A DNA stretch of 64,000 nucleotides from Aureibaculum flavum (GTDB lineage Bacteria; Bacteroidota; Bacteroidia; Flavobacteriales; Flavobacteriaceae), in NCBI RefSeq assembly GCF_016406085.1, contig NZ_JAEHFJ010000011.1, forward strand, positions 62,001 through 126,000. Reading direction: 5' to 3'. A model generated the notes under the pieces. It ran no database searches. It was given only the letters and a program-made list of their open reading frames with translations, and was not told the DNA's origin. The position numbers and the translations under genes were made by a program. Position 1 is the first letter of the stretch; every line of letters begins with the position of its first letter. Below are positions 36,168 through 45,150 of this stretch, in pieces.

Positions 36168-38480
36168 TTAATTTTTTAATGGATTCACCAATTGCTCAAA
36201 TGGTATCGCCTCATTCATAACACTGTTTTTATAAGTGATGTTCAATTGGTTCTGAATTTCTTTATAGAAATAATCGATGCGAAACTCGTGGATTCCAACG
36301 TCAAGGTTAAGTTCAAACGATTCTAATTTTTTTCCAAATTCTTTGCCTGCACCAATTAGTTTTCCATCGATATATAGACTGCCTAATCCATCATCTGTTA
36401 ATAAATTGAAGGTGTATGTGTCTTCTTTTGGAATGGTTAAGGTACCAGTTAATTGTACTGCATAAGAATTGTACAAGCCTTCAAAGCGGGTGTCTATATG
36501 GCCTAGTTCTTTTACCTTAGCAAAAAGACGACCATTTATTTTTTCTAAGCGTTCATGCGTCATTTTTCCAGTTACACCTTTTCTTATTTCCGTTAATTTT
36601 GAAAAATCAGGCATTTCACCCCACCCCTTAGTATTGCTCGGTCTAAATACTTTATAATTGTAAAAAGGAGTAATTTTTTGAAAATATTGTTGTTCGGGAT
36701 ATCCAATTTTTTTGCCAGACTCATCAAATAATTGTGCAGTAATTACCCCGCTTTTTTGAATTTCAATTGGCGAACTGTAAGCTTTAGCAACACTCATATC
36801 AGGAATACCCCAATCATCTGCATATACCCATCGTAAAGTGCCTTTTTTAGAAGCATTTAACTTTAAAGTTATAGCATTAGTGAAAGTAAAATCATTATCG
36901 TTCAGCAATCCTTTAGGTTCAATAGATATAGGCCTAAATAGCATAGTGTACAAAGAATTTGCCTTAGTGAAATTTGATTTAAACTGCTCATAGGTTGTAC
37001 TGTTTGTATTGCTCCAAAGTCGCTCAGATAATACAGGTACACGCTCTTGCAATACAGGAAGGACATCCTGATAATTTTGCTCCCAAAATGATATTTGCCC
37101 TCCTAATATGGCTGGGCTTTTCTCAAGCGAGATATCTTTGATATTATCTTTCCAATGACTCCATGTATTTACGTCCCATTGATAGGCTCTTTCTTGAGAT
37201 GGAGCAAAATTCATGGCTCCTACCATGTACCAAGGAATCCATGTTGAATTTATAATTTGGTATCCATTATCTAATAAGTTTTTTGGGTTGTTGTAAGTAG
37301 TGTTCCATACAATAACCGAAATGTCTTTATCAATAGTCACGTTGCCAGCACCAGTATCATGAAAACCTTCCCAAACGATTGTTTTTTTGCCAGTTTCTTT
37401 TACCATGGTATTTAATCTGTTTATAAAATGGCAAAAAAGTTCATTTACATTACCTTTGCTTGCTTCTGTCAATCCATGTTTTTTAGTATACTCTTGGTAA
37501 GATGGAACTTTTTTTATTTGCTCAAGATAAACTTCATCACCGCCAATATGTAAATAGGGACTCGTGTAAAAAACTTCAGCTAATGATTTGATGATTTCAT
37601 TTATAGCATCATACGTTTTTTCACTTGCAATATTAACTACATAAAGTGGATCGGCTTTTTGAGTTTCAGGGTTGAGGTGCCCAAAAACTTCGGGATAAGT
37701 ATTCCATAAAGCACTAGAATGACCCGGTAAATCTACTTCTGGAATAATAATAACCCCACGATCTTTTGCATAACTTACTAGGTCATTTAATTCGTCTCGA
37801 GTGTAGTAGGTTCTTTTTCCATTTTTATCCTTACTTTTTAATTTTGGATATTTTTCTAAGGGAAAGGTAAAACGTCTGTTATCACTTAGATGGAGACTTA
37901 AGTAGTTAATCTTATAAAACCATAATAAATCTATAGTTTCTTTAATGGTTTCAACAGGTTGCCAAAATCTGGCCAAATCGAGCATTACAGATCGGTAATT
38001 GTAATCAGTATGATCTTTAATATCGAGTTTAGGAAAAACAAATAAATTTTTGTTTTTTTCTTGAATTATTTGAATCAAGCTAGCTGCTGCCCTAGCTGCC
38101 GTTGTATAATCTTTAGCAATTATTTCAACGCGATTGGTAATTGAAATGTGATAGCTATTTTCTTTTAACTCTTCATCCAATGCAATATAAATAGCATTTT
38201 CACTACTTTCTCCTTGTTTAACTTTAAGGTTTATGTTAGAAATGGTTTTCAAAGAATTAGAAACTAATGCACCCAGAGGAACTAAATCTGGAGATTGTAC
38301 TTCAATTCCATTAATCGAAGAGAGCGGTAGAAAACCTTTAGTAAGATTCATTTCCTTTGGAGTAGGAATTAAAGCCAAATCTTTAGATTCAAACTGATAA
38401 TTTTCAGCAGATTTTGAAGTGGATTCACAAGAAAATAAAAACCCTAGTATAAGCAATGTGTATAATAATCTTAATCGCAT
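36168..38480 (-). CDS. GH20 beta-N-acetylhexosaminidase with C-terminal PA14 domain, lipoprotein
   Basis: The 770-residue lipoprotein (lipobox FLFSC, Cys18) has a GH20b domain (about 34-155) and a GH20 barrel (about 160-500). The barrel shows LHLSDNRRF near 196 and the catalytic pair Asp315-Glu316 in HIGGDEVY. A PA14-type beta domain sits at the end (about 650-765), marked by YTFNLLTDDGLGSLYIDG. PA14 modules bind sugars or shape the active site. It removes non-reducing beta-GlcNAc or GalNAc, probably working with the GH89 encoded 3 bp upstream and the sulfatase 4 bp downstream in the HTCS-controlled operon. Confidence 0.93.
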   Translation of the reverse strand: MRLRLLYTLLILGFLFSCESTSKSAENYQFESKDLALIPTPKEMNLTKGFLPLSSINGIEVQSPDLVPLGALVSNSLKTISNINLKVKQGESSENAIYIALDEELKENSYHISITNRVEIIAKDYTTAARAAASLIQIIQEKNKNLFVFPKLDIKDHTDYNYRSVMLDLARFWQPVETIKETIDLLWFYKINYLSLHLSDNRRFTFPLEKYPKLKSKDKNGKRTYYTRDELNDLVSYAKDRGVIIIPEVDLPGHSSALWNTYPEVFGHLNPETQKADPLYVVNIASEKTYDAINEIIKSLAEVFYTSPYLHIGGDEVYLEQIKKVPSYQEYTKKHGLTEASKGNVNELFCHFINRLNTMVKETGKKTIVWEGFHDTGAGNVTIDKDISVIVWNTTYNNPKNLLDNGYQIINSTWIPWYMVGAMNFAPSQERAYQWDVNTWSHWKDNIKDISLEKSPAILGGQISFWEQNYQDVLPVLQERVPVLSERLWSNTNSTTYEQFKSNFTKANSLYTMLFRPISIEPKGLLNDNDFTFTNAITLKLNASKKGTLRWVYADDWGIPDMSVAKAYSSPIEIQKSGVITAQLFDESGKKIGYPEQQYFQKITPFYNYKVFRPSNTKGWGEMPDFSKLTEIRKGVTGKMTHERLEKINGRLFAKVKELGHIDTRFEGLYNSYAVQLTGTLTIPKEDTYTFNLLTDDGLGSLYIDGKLIGAGKEFGKKLESFELNLDVGIHEFRIDYFYKEIQNQLNITYKNSVMNEAIPFEQLVNPLKN

Positions 38481-38483
38481 AAA

Positions 38484-40760
38484 TTATTCTTTAAAATAAG
38501 ATTCATATTCTTTTTGTAGTCTTTTGGCAACTTCAACAGCATTTCCGGTAATCTCAGCTGGGTATTTGTCGTTACTCTTTGTCCATTTATAATCCATTTC
38601 TCGAACTTCCTTATCATATGTTTTTGGGTTAAAATCGATATTTTGAAGTAAAGATTTTCTTAAATGTGAAATAAATAATTCCCATCTAGGCTTATAATAA
38701 CCAGCGAATAACCCGTTCCATTGCTTACCTGCATAATCGCGTAATCCTCCTTCAGGATATGGTTGCCATATGGTAACTATGGTTCTTGCGTTCCATTCAA
38801 AATAATCCTTTTCCTCTTTGTTATTACCCCAGTTTCTTGCATCGTCTAACCATTTTCCTAATAGAAAATTTTCATTGGTTCCAGTAATTGCATCTAAATC
38901 GTCAAGCATTTTTAATAATGCGGTTGAGGCGACTTCAAATTTTTCTTTTTCTTTAGCTTGATAGGCAACGCTGAGGTCGTTTATCATTTTATGAGTTAAT
39001 CCAGCAATAAGTTCTCTGTAGATATTGGTAACATCAAAATTGTAAGATTCTTTGTCTTTTAAAACATCACTAGCTTTAAGAATTAAATCGGCGGCTTTTG
39101 AAAATTCAGTTACATCAAAATCCCAAGCGAATGGCGTTTCTTCAGTAATCTTAAAATCTTTACGAACATGTCGTTCATCCTCTTTACTGCCTTCCTCAAA
39201 AATCATTAATCTAGGTGTCGTAATTAATGGAGACCACATGGTTCTTGTTCTATTGTATACTGTTTTACCTAAAATTTGCCAAGCGTTTTGGGCATCTTTA
39301 TTTTCAATCCCATATCGTCTAGTAGCGTAGTTGCTAATCCATTCTTCGATATTTACTTTATTTTGGTCCCAAGTTTTTTCAAAGATAAAATCTTGTATGA
39401 TTGAATTATAGCCTAAACCTTCTGGTATAACTCCAATTCCCTTTAAATTATTTTTTATTTCTGAGTTAAAAGCAAGTTGAAATTGATCTTGCATGGCAGT
39501 TAAATCGCCACTCATATTCACCTTCTGATCTTCATTGCAAATCACATTCCATATCCAAGGTTGGCCATAAAAAGCATCTGTTTTATCCCATGTAGGATTC
39601 TTTTCACCGTATAAATCAAGTACAATAACTTTATTTTTTGGAATGCCATTTAGAAATGCTCTGCCACGTTCTTTAGTCCAAAAGTCTTTTTTAAAGAAGA
39701 AAAACCAGCCCTGTAAAACCCAAATAGCTTCAGGGTCTGCTTTGGCCATAGATTCATATACATTATGACTAACTTGAGCCAAAAACTTAGGATCTTTTGA
39801 TGGGGGATTTACTTCAATGAAACAATCAGCATCATAAAGGTGATCGGTGCCATAAATTTCCGTTTGTTTTTTTATAAATGCAGTACCTATAGTCTGGAAA
39901 AGAGAATCTGTAGGGTCTAAAAAATAGGTTCCATCAACTCCTGCCCAATCTTCAATCTGAAAAATATTAGCTTCTGGATACAGTTCTTTTAATGCTTCTG
40001 GTACATGACCGGTAAACGCTTGTAACACGGGTTTCATACCTAATGATCGCATTCTGTTAAGAATTTTAATCTGTAATTCTTTTCTTTTTTGAATCCAGCT
40101 ATCTGGTAACGGGCCACCCATTCCATCGATGTTTCCCATCCAGCCCCATGGTAAATGAGCGGGTCCTACAAAGAATGAACCGATTTGTTCATCAGTCATT
40201 CCCAACTCTTTAAATACTTCTACCCATACCGCTTCTTGTCCTATCATTGCTAAAGGCATGTTAACACCTTTAAGAGCCATATAATCTATCATTTGCTCCC
40301 ATCGTTCCCAATCCCACCAAGGCATTGTATATCCGTATGTACAATAGTTAAAAAAATACCGGTAATCAAAAGGGGTGTCTATTCTTGTTTTTTCAACAGT
40401 TGGAAGTGGAGTAGGTAAACTAATTTGATGCGAATTTAGTGAAATGTCAGATTGACAATAGGTTTTTAAATACCAGTCTAAACCAGAGCTTAATGCAATA
40501 CCGTTGTTTCCTGTAATGATAATTTTACCATCTTGGCTCTCTAATTCGAAATAATCTTTATTAGTAGAGGAACTGTCAATTTTAAAATCAAATGAAGTAT
40601 AATTGTTAGGTAAAAGACGCTGAGTTAATGCCATTGCAGTATTTATTGTCTCAGAGTTTGAGACATTCCCTTCTTCTTTTTGACAATTGATAAATAGTAA
40701 TATACTTATAAGAGAAATATTAAGAATTCTAAATTTTGACATTTTACTCGCTTTACTCAT
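38484..40760 (-). CDS. GH89 alpha-N-acetylglucosaminidase (NAGLU family), lipoprotein
   Basis: The enzyme of about 758 residues has a lipoprotein signal (ISILLFINC). GH89 catalytic landmarks are visible: a short NAGLU N-terminal domain, YRYFFNYCTYGYTMPWWDW, then FIEVNPP with Glu316 and VIPEGLGYN with Glu447. These correspond to the two catalytic glutamates of human NAGLU and clostridial GH89. The family releases terminal alpha-GlcNAc from heparan-type chains or from mucin-type caps. A GTG at 40820 would add 20 unlikely residues; ATG 40760 or 40742 gives a normal lipoprotein start. It is the first gene of the minus operon, about 135 nt downstream of the predicted HTCS promoter. Confidence 0.93.
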   Translation of the reverse strand: MSKASKMSKFRILNISLISILLFINCQKEEGNVSNSETINTAMALTQRLLPNNYTSFDFKIDSSSTNKDYFELESQDGKIIITGNNGIALSSGLDWYLKTYCQSDISLNSHQISLPTPLPTVEKTRIDTPFDYRYFFNYCTYGYTMPWWDWERWEQMIDYMALKGVNMPLAMIGQEAVWVEVFKELGMTDEQIGSFFVGPAHLPWGWMGNIDGMGGPLPDSWIQKRKELQIKILNRMRSLGMKPVLQAFTGHVPEALKELYPEANIFQIEDWAGVDGTYFLDPTDSLFQTIGTAFIKKQTEIYGTDHLYDADCFIEVNPPSKDPKFLAQVSHNVYESMAKADPEAIWVLQGWFFFFKKDFWTKERGRAFLNGIPKNKVIVLDLYGEKNPTWDKTDAFYGQPWIWNVICNEDQKVNMSGDLTAMQDQFQLAFNSEIKNNLKGIGVIPEGLGYNSIIQDFIFEKTWDQNKVNIEEWISNYATRRYGIENKDAQNAWQILGKTVYNRTRTMWSPLITTPRLMIFEEGSKEDERHVRKDFKITEETPFAWDFDVTEFSKAADLILKASDVLKDKESYNFDVTNIYRELIAGLTHKMINDLSVAYQAKEKEKFEVASTALLKMLDDLDAITGTNENFLLGKWLDDARNWGNNKEEKDYFEWNARTIVTIWQPYPEGGLRDYAGKQWNGLFAGYYKPRWELFISHLRKSLLQNIDFNPKTYDKEVREMDYKWTKSNDKYPAEITGNAVEVAKRLQKEYESYFKE

Positions 40761-40901
40761 TGTTATAAATGTGAATTGACATTTTTTTTGATATTCGTAA
40801 AAAAATAACTTTCCATACACGCTTTCATTTTTCTAAGGGTATACTACATTTAATAAAAGTATGAATGGAAAGTCTAAAAACTTAATTCAAATAATCAAGT
40901 A

Positions 40902-40968
40902 CAAACTTAATGTGTGATTAATTGGATTAATGATAATTGTGTATCAACTAATAGGAAAATAGTATCAA
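40902..40968 (-). promoter_or_regulatory. HTCS-type promoter of the GH89 operon
   Basis: On the minus strand, TTGATAC occurs at 40968-40962 and again at 40947-40941, 21 bp apart. It is followed after exactly 31 bp by the -7 box TAAGTTTG (40909-40902). There is no TTTG -33 box, as expected for an activator-dependent promoter. The same layout occurs at 41125-41191 and 47439-47505. Confidence 0.8.
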
Positions 40969-41124
40969 TCAGTTATATTTTGGCGTGCTAAGCATAGGTT
41001 TTCGATGAATGAATGTTTTTTATTAAAATATATTATTGGTGTTTATCATAGTCTTGTTTTTTTATTTCTATCAGGCTGTTTAAACAAGTTTTTTTATCAT
41101 TTTAAATAATAATACTTCTTTTTT

Positions 41125-41191
41125 TGCATGCTAATTTATATGTATTTGATACTATATTACCGTTACTTTTTTTAATGAAACCCTATTTTTG
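41125..41191 (+). promoter_or_regulatory. HTCS-type promoter of the first propeller-lyase/GH105 gene
   Basis: TTGATAC at 41146-41152 is followed after exactly 31 bp by the -7 box TATTTTTG (41184-41191). The upstream half-site 21 bp earlier (41125-41131, TGCATGC) is degenerate. The 27 bp at 41133-41159 match 47447-47473 at all but about three positions. The leader is about 65 nt. Confidence 0.78.
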
Positions 41192-41260
41192 ACTCTTAAT
41201 TTAATGCGTGTTTATATCATTTAAAAAGATTAATGATATTCACTGGAAATATGTAAAGCT

Positions 41261-43714
41261 ATGAGAAACTTTTTTTTAACGATTACTACTTTTTTATTGG
41301 TCATTTTCTATTCATATGGTCAACAAAAAGTGGTGGTATCAAAAATAAACAGAAATACAGGCGAAAATAGTGAATCATATAAGTCTTTTACTTTCAATGG
41401 CTCGTGGTGTTGGTATACTGATCCTAGAGCTGTCTATTATGAAGGTAAGTACAAAAGAACATACTCAGGTTGGATTGATAACTATGGTAATATTATCGTT
41501 GCTTCATATGACCATGAAACCAAAGAAATTGAAACCCACATTGTCGAGAAAAATTTAGAAGTTGATGACCATGATCATCCGTCTATTTTATTTGACGAAG
41601 ATGGTAGATTACTAGTTTTTTACAACAGACATGGATATGGTACGTCTTCTGCAGCTCCTCCAGCCTATTTAATTCGTTCTGAAAACCCTGAGGACATAAT
41701 GCAATGGAAAAATGTGCAACATCTTTATTTAAATGATGAAGCTAAAAAACCTACACCAGACGCAAGTATGTCAGCTGACTATAGTCATCCCATAAAATTA
41801 AAGGCTGAAAACGGAAAAATATATCTTTTTTGGCGTGGTATAGATGGAAAACCAAGTTTTTCTACAAGTAACGACAATGGAGTAACATGGTCTAAAGGAC
41901 GTTTTGTTTATGTGCCTGATCCCATTTATAAATTTAGACGACCTTATACAAAGGTTTATTCTAACGGAGATCGTAAGATTCATTTTACATTTACTGATGG
42001 ACACCCAGATAGTGAAGAGAATAATAACATTTATTATACCTATTATGAAAATGGTGCTTTTTTTAAAGCAAATGGAGAAAAAATAAAAGATATTATTGAC
42101 CTTCCGTTAAAAACGGAAGAATTAGATGTTGTTTATGATGCTAAAAAGGGAGGTGCAAAGGCATGGAATTGGGATATTGCTGAAGATGAAAAAGGAAATC
42201 CTGTAATTGCATATGCTAAATTTCCTACAGACACAACACATTACTATTGTTATGCAAAATGGTCTGGTAAAAATTGGATTAATAAGACGCTAGTGCATGC
42301 GGGAAGTTGGTTTCCAAAAACTCAAGAGGGTAGAAAAGAATGGGCTCCACATTATTCTGGAGGTATGAGCATTGATCATGAAAATACAAATGAAATTTAC
42401 CTTTCTGTAAACCGTGATTCCGTTTTTGAAATTGAAAAATGGACAACTAAGAATGACGGAAAGTCATGGAAAGTTGATCAAATAACTAAAGGGTCCGAAA
42501 AAGATAATATACGTCCGTTTGCTGTTAGGGGAGCAAAAAAAGGCAACCCTTTACAAGTGTTATGGATGCAAAATTCGCAGTATATTGTTTATAGTCATGC
42601 ATCATGGACAAACACTACATGGGCAGAACGATTTCATAGCTCAATTAAAATGGATATTCAGTCTCCAGAAATTACCAATCCTTTAGCTCCGAATCAAATA
42701 GTGGACATAATGCGTCAAACGATAGATTGGCAATTTGCTAATCCTTACGACCTCAATAGATTAATCGATTGGCATTGGGGAACTTTTTATGTAGGACTTG
42801 AAGATTTCTATGAAATCACTAAAGAAGATCGTTACAAACAAGAAATGATTAATATTGGTGAGCATGCCAATTACAAAGTAGATGATAAATTCTTTTATGC
42901 AGATATGCTCACTGTAATTTCAAATTGGGCATGGCTTTATGAAATGGATAAGCAACCCGAAATGATTGCTCACAGCAAATGGGTGCTCGATGCACATTTA
43001 GCCACACGTCGCCCTTACAAAGCTGATGTGCGTTTTGCAAACAACCCTTATTTCGATGAGTGGTGGACATGGTGTGATGCTCTATTTGTTGCTCCTCCTG
43101 TTTTTGGTAAAATGTGGCAAGTTACAGGTGAAAAAAAGTATTTAGATTATATGGATAAAATGTTCTGGATTACCACAGACTACCTGTACTCAAAAGAAGA
43201 TTCATTAATGTTTAGAGATGATAGGTATTTTGACGATCGTTCAGAAAATGGAAAAAAAATATTTTGGGGTAGAGGTAATGGTTGGGTCATTGCAGGTGTA
43301 GCTCGTATTTTAGATATTTTACCACAAGATTATCCAAGTAGACCCAAGTATGAGCAGATGTATAAAGAAATGGCAGCTAAACTAATAGAGCTTCAAGGTC
43401 AAGATCATATGTGGCGTATTAGTCTTTTGGATCCTGAATATCAGGACAAAGGTGAAACAAGTGGTAGTGCATTTTATGTTTATGCACTTGCTTGGGGAAT
43501 AAATAATGGTCTATTAGATGTTAAACATAAAGTTGCAGTTGAAAAGGGTTGGATTGCATTAACTACCAAAGTGAATAAGAATGGTAAGTTAGGTAGTGTT
43601 CAGGCTGAAGGTATTGATCCTAGAAAATTTACTGAAGATGATTGGCAGGTTTACGGTACCGGAGCTTTTTTAATGGCAGGTAAAGAAATGTATACTTTGG
43701 AAATCAAAAAATGA
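41261..43714 (+). CDS. Bifunctional protein: beta-propeller (PL24/25-like) lyase + GH105 unsaturated uronyl hydrolase, copy 1
   Basis: The 817-residue exported protein (signal peptide about 1-20) has a BNR_4-type seven-bladed propeller (about 40-460) joined to a GH105 (alpha/alpha)6 domain (about 480-815). In the propeller, His104, His124, Tyr174, Arg192, Tyr229 and His248 have almost the spacing I recall for the active site of PL25 ulvan lyase; the two first histidines are exactly 20 residues apart. In GH105, Asp606 in WTWCDALF is the probable catalytic residue and WGRGNGW (about 668) is typical. The propeller would cut next to a uronic acid and GH105 would remove the unsaturated residue. 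Substrate unknown. A paralogue is at 54837. Confidence 0.82.
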   Translation: MRNFFLTITTFLLVIFYSYGQQKVVVSKINRNTGENSESYKSFTFNGSWCWYTDPRAVYYEGKYKRTYSGWIDNYGNIIVASYDHETKEIETHIVEKNLEVDDHDHPSILFDEDGRLLVFYNRHGYGTSSAAPPAYLIRSENPEDIMQWKNVQHLYLNDEAKKPTPDASMSADYSHPIKLKAENGKIYLFWRGIDGKPSFSTSNDNGVTWSKGRFVYVPDPIYKFRRPYTKVYSNGDRKIHFTFTDGHPDSEENNNIYYTYYENGAFFKANGEKIKDIIDLPLKTEELDVVYDAKKGGAKAWNWDIAEDEKGNPVIAYAKFPTDTTHYYCYAKWSGKNWINKTLVHAGSWFPKTQEGRKEWAPHYSGGMSIDHENTNEIYLSVNRDSVFEIEKWTTKNDGKSWKVDQITKGSEKDNIRPFAVRGAKKGNPLQVLWMQNSQYIVYSHASWTNTTWAERFHSSIKMDIQSPEITNPLAPNQIVDIMRQTIDWQFANPYDLNRLIDWHWGTFYVGLEDFYEITKEDRYKQEMINIGEHANYKVDDKFFYADMLTVISNWAWLYEMDKQPEMIAHSKWVLDAHLATRRPYKADVRFANNPYFDEWWTWCDALFVAPPVFGKMWQVTGEKKYLDYMDKMFWITTDYLYSKEDSLMFRDDRYFDDRSENGKKIFWGRGNGWVIAGVARILDILPQDYPSRPKYEQMYKEMAAKLIELQGQDHMWRISLLDPEYQDKGETSGSAFYVYALAWGINNGLLDVKHKVAVEKGWIALTTKVNKNGKLGSVQAEGIDPRKFTEDDWQVYGTGAFLMAGKEMYTLEIKK

Positions 43715-43801
43715 TCGCATTAACTATAAAGTACAACATAAAACTAAATAAATAATAAAAATTTAGCATCATTAAAAACGATGCAATTAAATTAATTTTC
43801 A

Positions 43802-45064
43802 ATGAAATATTTTAAACTTATAATTACAATTTCAATTCTGGTCTATAATGTGTCTTGGGGGCAAAATAAAACGGAATCGCATTTCGAAATAAAAACTTCA
43901 ACTGGTCTAGAGGACAGGGCTTATAGTATAGAACTTATGCAAAAAATAGCAGACCCCATTTTAGTACCCCTAAGTCAACAGAAATTACATGAAATGCTGC
44001 CTTTAAAAGACTGGGAAAAAAACAATGACAGATGTGACTATAGAACTACCTATATTCAAGCAGCAGGGCGTACACTTTCTGGTTTAGCTCCGTGGTTGTC
44101 ATTGGGAGTAGATGATTCAGAAGAAGGGAAGCTAAGAGCTAAGTACATAGACCTCTCGTTGAAAGCGATAGTTAATATTACAAACCCTGAATCTAAAGAC
44201 TATCAGTTTGGTAAAGAAACGGAGACTTATGAGCGTATTGTGCATAATGCCTATGTTGCTTATCCATTATTGATTGCTACAGATCAATTATGGGCACCAC
44301 TTTCAGTTAAGCAAAAAGAAGATATAATAATAGCTTTAAAAACGCACAGAAAGTATAAACCTTTTAATAATAATTGGTTGCTATTTGCTTCGGTAATTGA
44401 AGCTGCAATATGGAAACTTACGGATTCATGTGATGTCGAGAAAATAGAAAATGGAGTGAATAAGCACATGGAATGGTATTTGGGAGATGGAATGTATGGT
44501 GATGGTCCTCAGTTTCATTGGGATTATTACAATAGTTTTGTAATTCAGCCCTTATTACTTGAGATTTTAAAAGTTTGTAAAGAGAAGGATCACGCCCTTC
44601 AAGATTTATTGCCAAAAGTAATTGGTAGAGCTCAACGATATGCAGAAATACAAGAACACCTTATTTCACCGGAAGGTACCTATCCTGTTATAGGGAGATC
44701 ATCAGTATATAGAATAGCAACATTTCAGCATTTAGGCTATATGGTCTATAGAAATAATTTACCAAAATCACTAGATCCAGGATCAACCAGAGCAGCACTT
44801 ATGGCAATTACTAAAAGATTGATGGAGCCTTCGGGAACCTTTGATGATAAAGGATATTTAAATCCAGGAGTTGTTGGAGAGCAATTGGAAGCCAGAGATG
44901 TGTACACCTTAACAGGAGCACTTTATATGAGTACAATGGGGTTAACTCATTTAGGATTGCCGGCTGACGCTCCGTTTTGGACAGAGCCAGCAGGGAAGTG
45001 GTTTCAACAAAAAGTATGGGATGGTGATGTTATTGGCAAACAACATGAATATTACGGGCAATAG
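43802..45064 (+). CDS. DUF2264 family protein, probable GH154-type glucuronidase
   Basis: The 420-residue exported protein (signal peptide to about WGQ, 21) matches DUF2264 over nearly its full length. It shows AAGRTLSGLAPWL (87-99), ETYERIVHNAYVAYPLL (141-157), NNWLLFASVIEAAIW (190-204) and MYGDGPQFHWDYYNSF (231-246). DUF2264 includes the GH154 beta-glucuronidase described from Bacteroides, to my recollection. Next to lyases and GH105 it may remove saturated or unsaturated glucuronic acid. Catalytic residues cannot be assigned from this sequence alone. It sits 87 bp after the propeller-GH105 gene and 86 bp before the heparinase II/III gene. Confidence 0.78.
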   Translation: MKYFKLIITISILVYNVSWGQNKTESHFEIKTSTGLEDRAYSIELMQKIADPILVPLSQQKLHEMLPLKDWEKNNDRCDYRTTYIQAAGRTLSGLAPWLSLGVDDSEEGKLRAKYIDLSLKAIVNITNPESKDYQFGKETETYERIVHNAYVAYPLLIATDQLWAPLSVKQKEDIIIALKTHRKYKPFNNNWLLFASVIEAAIWKLTDSCDVEKIENGVNKHMEWYLGDGMYGDGPQFHWDYYNSFVIQPLLLEILKVCKEKDHALQDLLPKVIGRAQRYAEIQEHLISPEGTYPVIGRSSVYRIATFQHLGYMVYRNNLPKSLDPGSTRAALMAITKRLMEPSGTFDDKGYLNPGVVGEQLEARDVYTLTGALYMSTMGLTHLGLPADAPFWTEPAGKWFQQKVWDGDVIGKQHEYYGQ

Positions 45065-45150
45065 GTTGTGTTTTATTTCTGAAAAATAATGAAAATCAAT
45101 ATGATAACTCAGATTTAAAACATTGACGCATTTATATAAATATCTAAACA

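Noticed and set aside
40761-40820. GTG start adding 20 residues to GH89
   Set aside because: The extension (polar and aromatic residues) would spoil the lipoprotein signal; ATG 40760 or 40742 fits.
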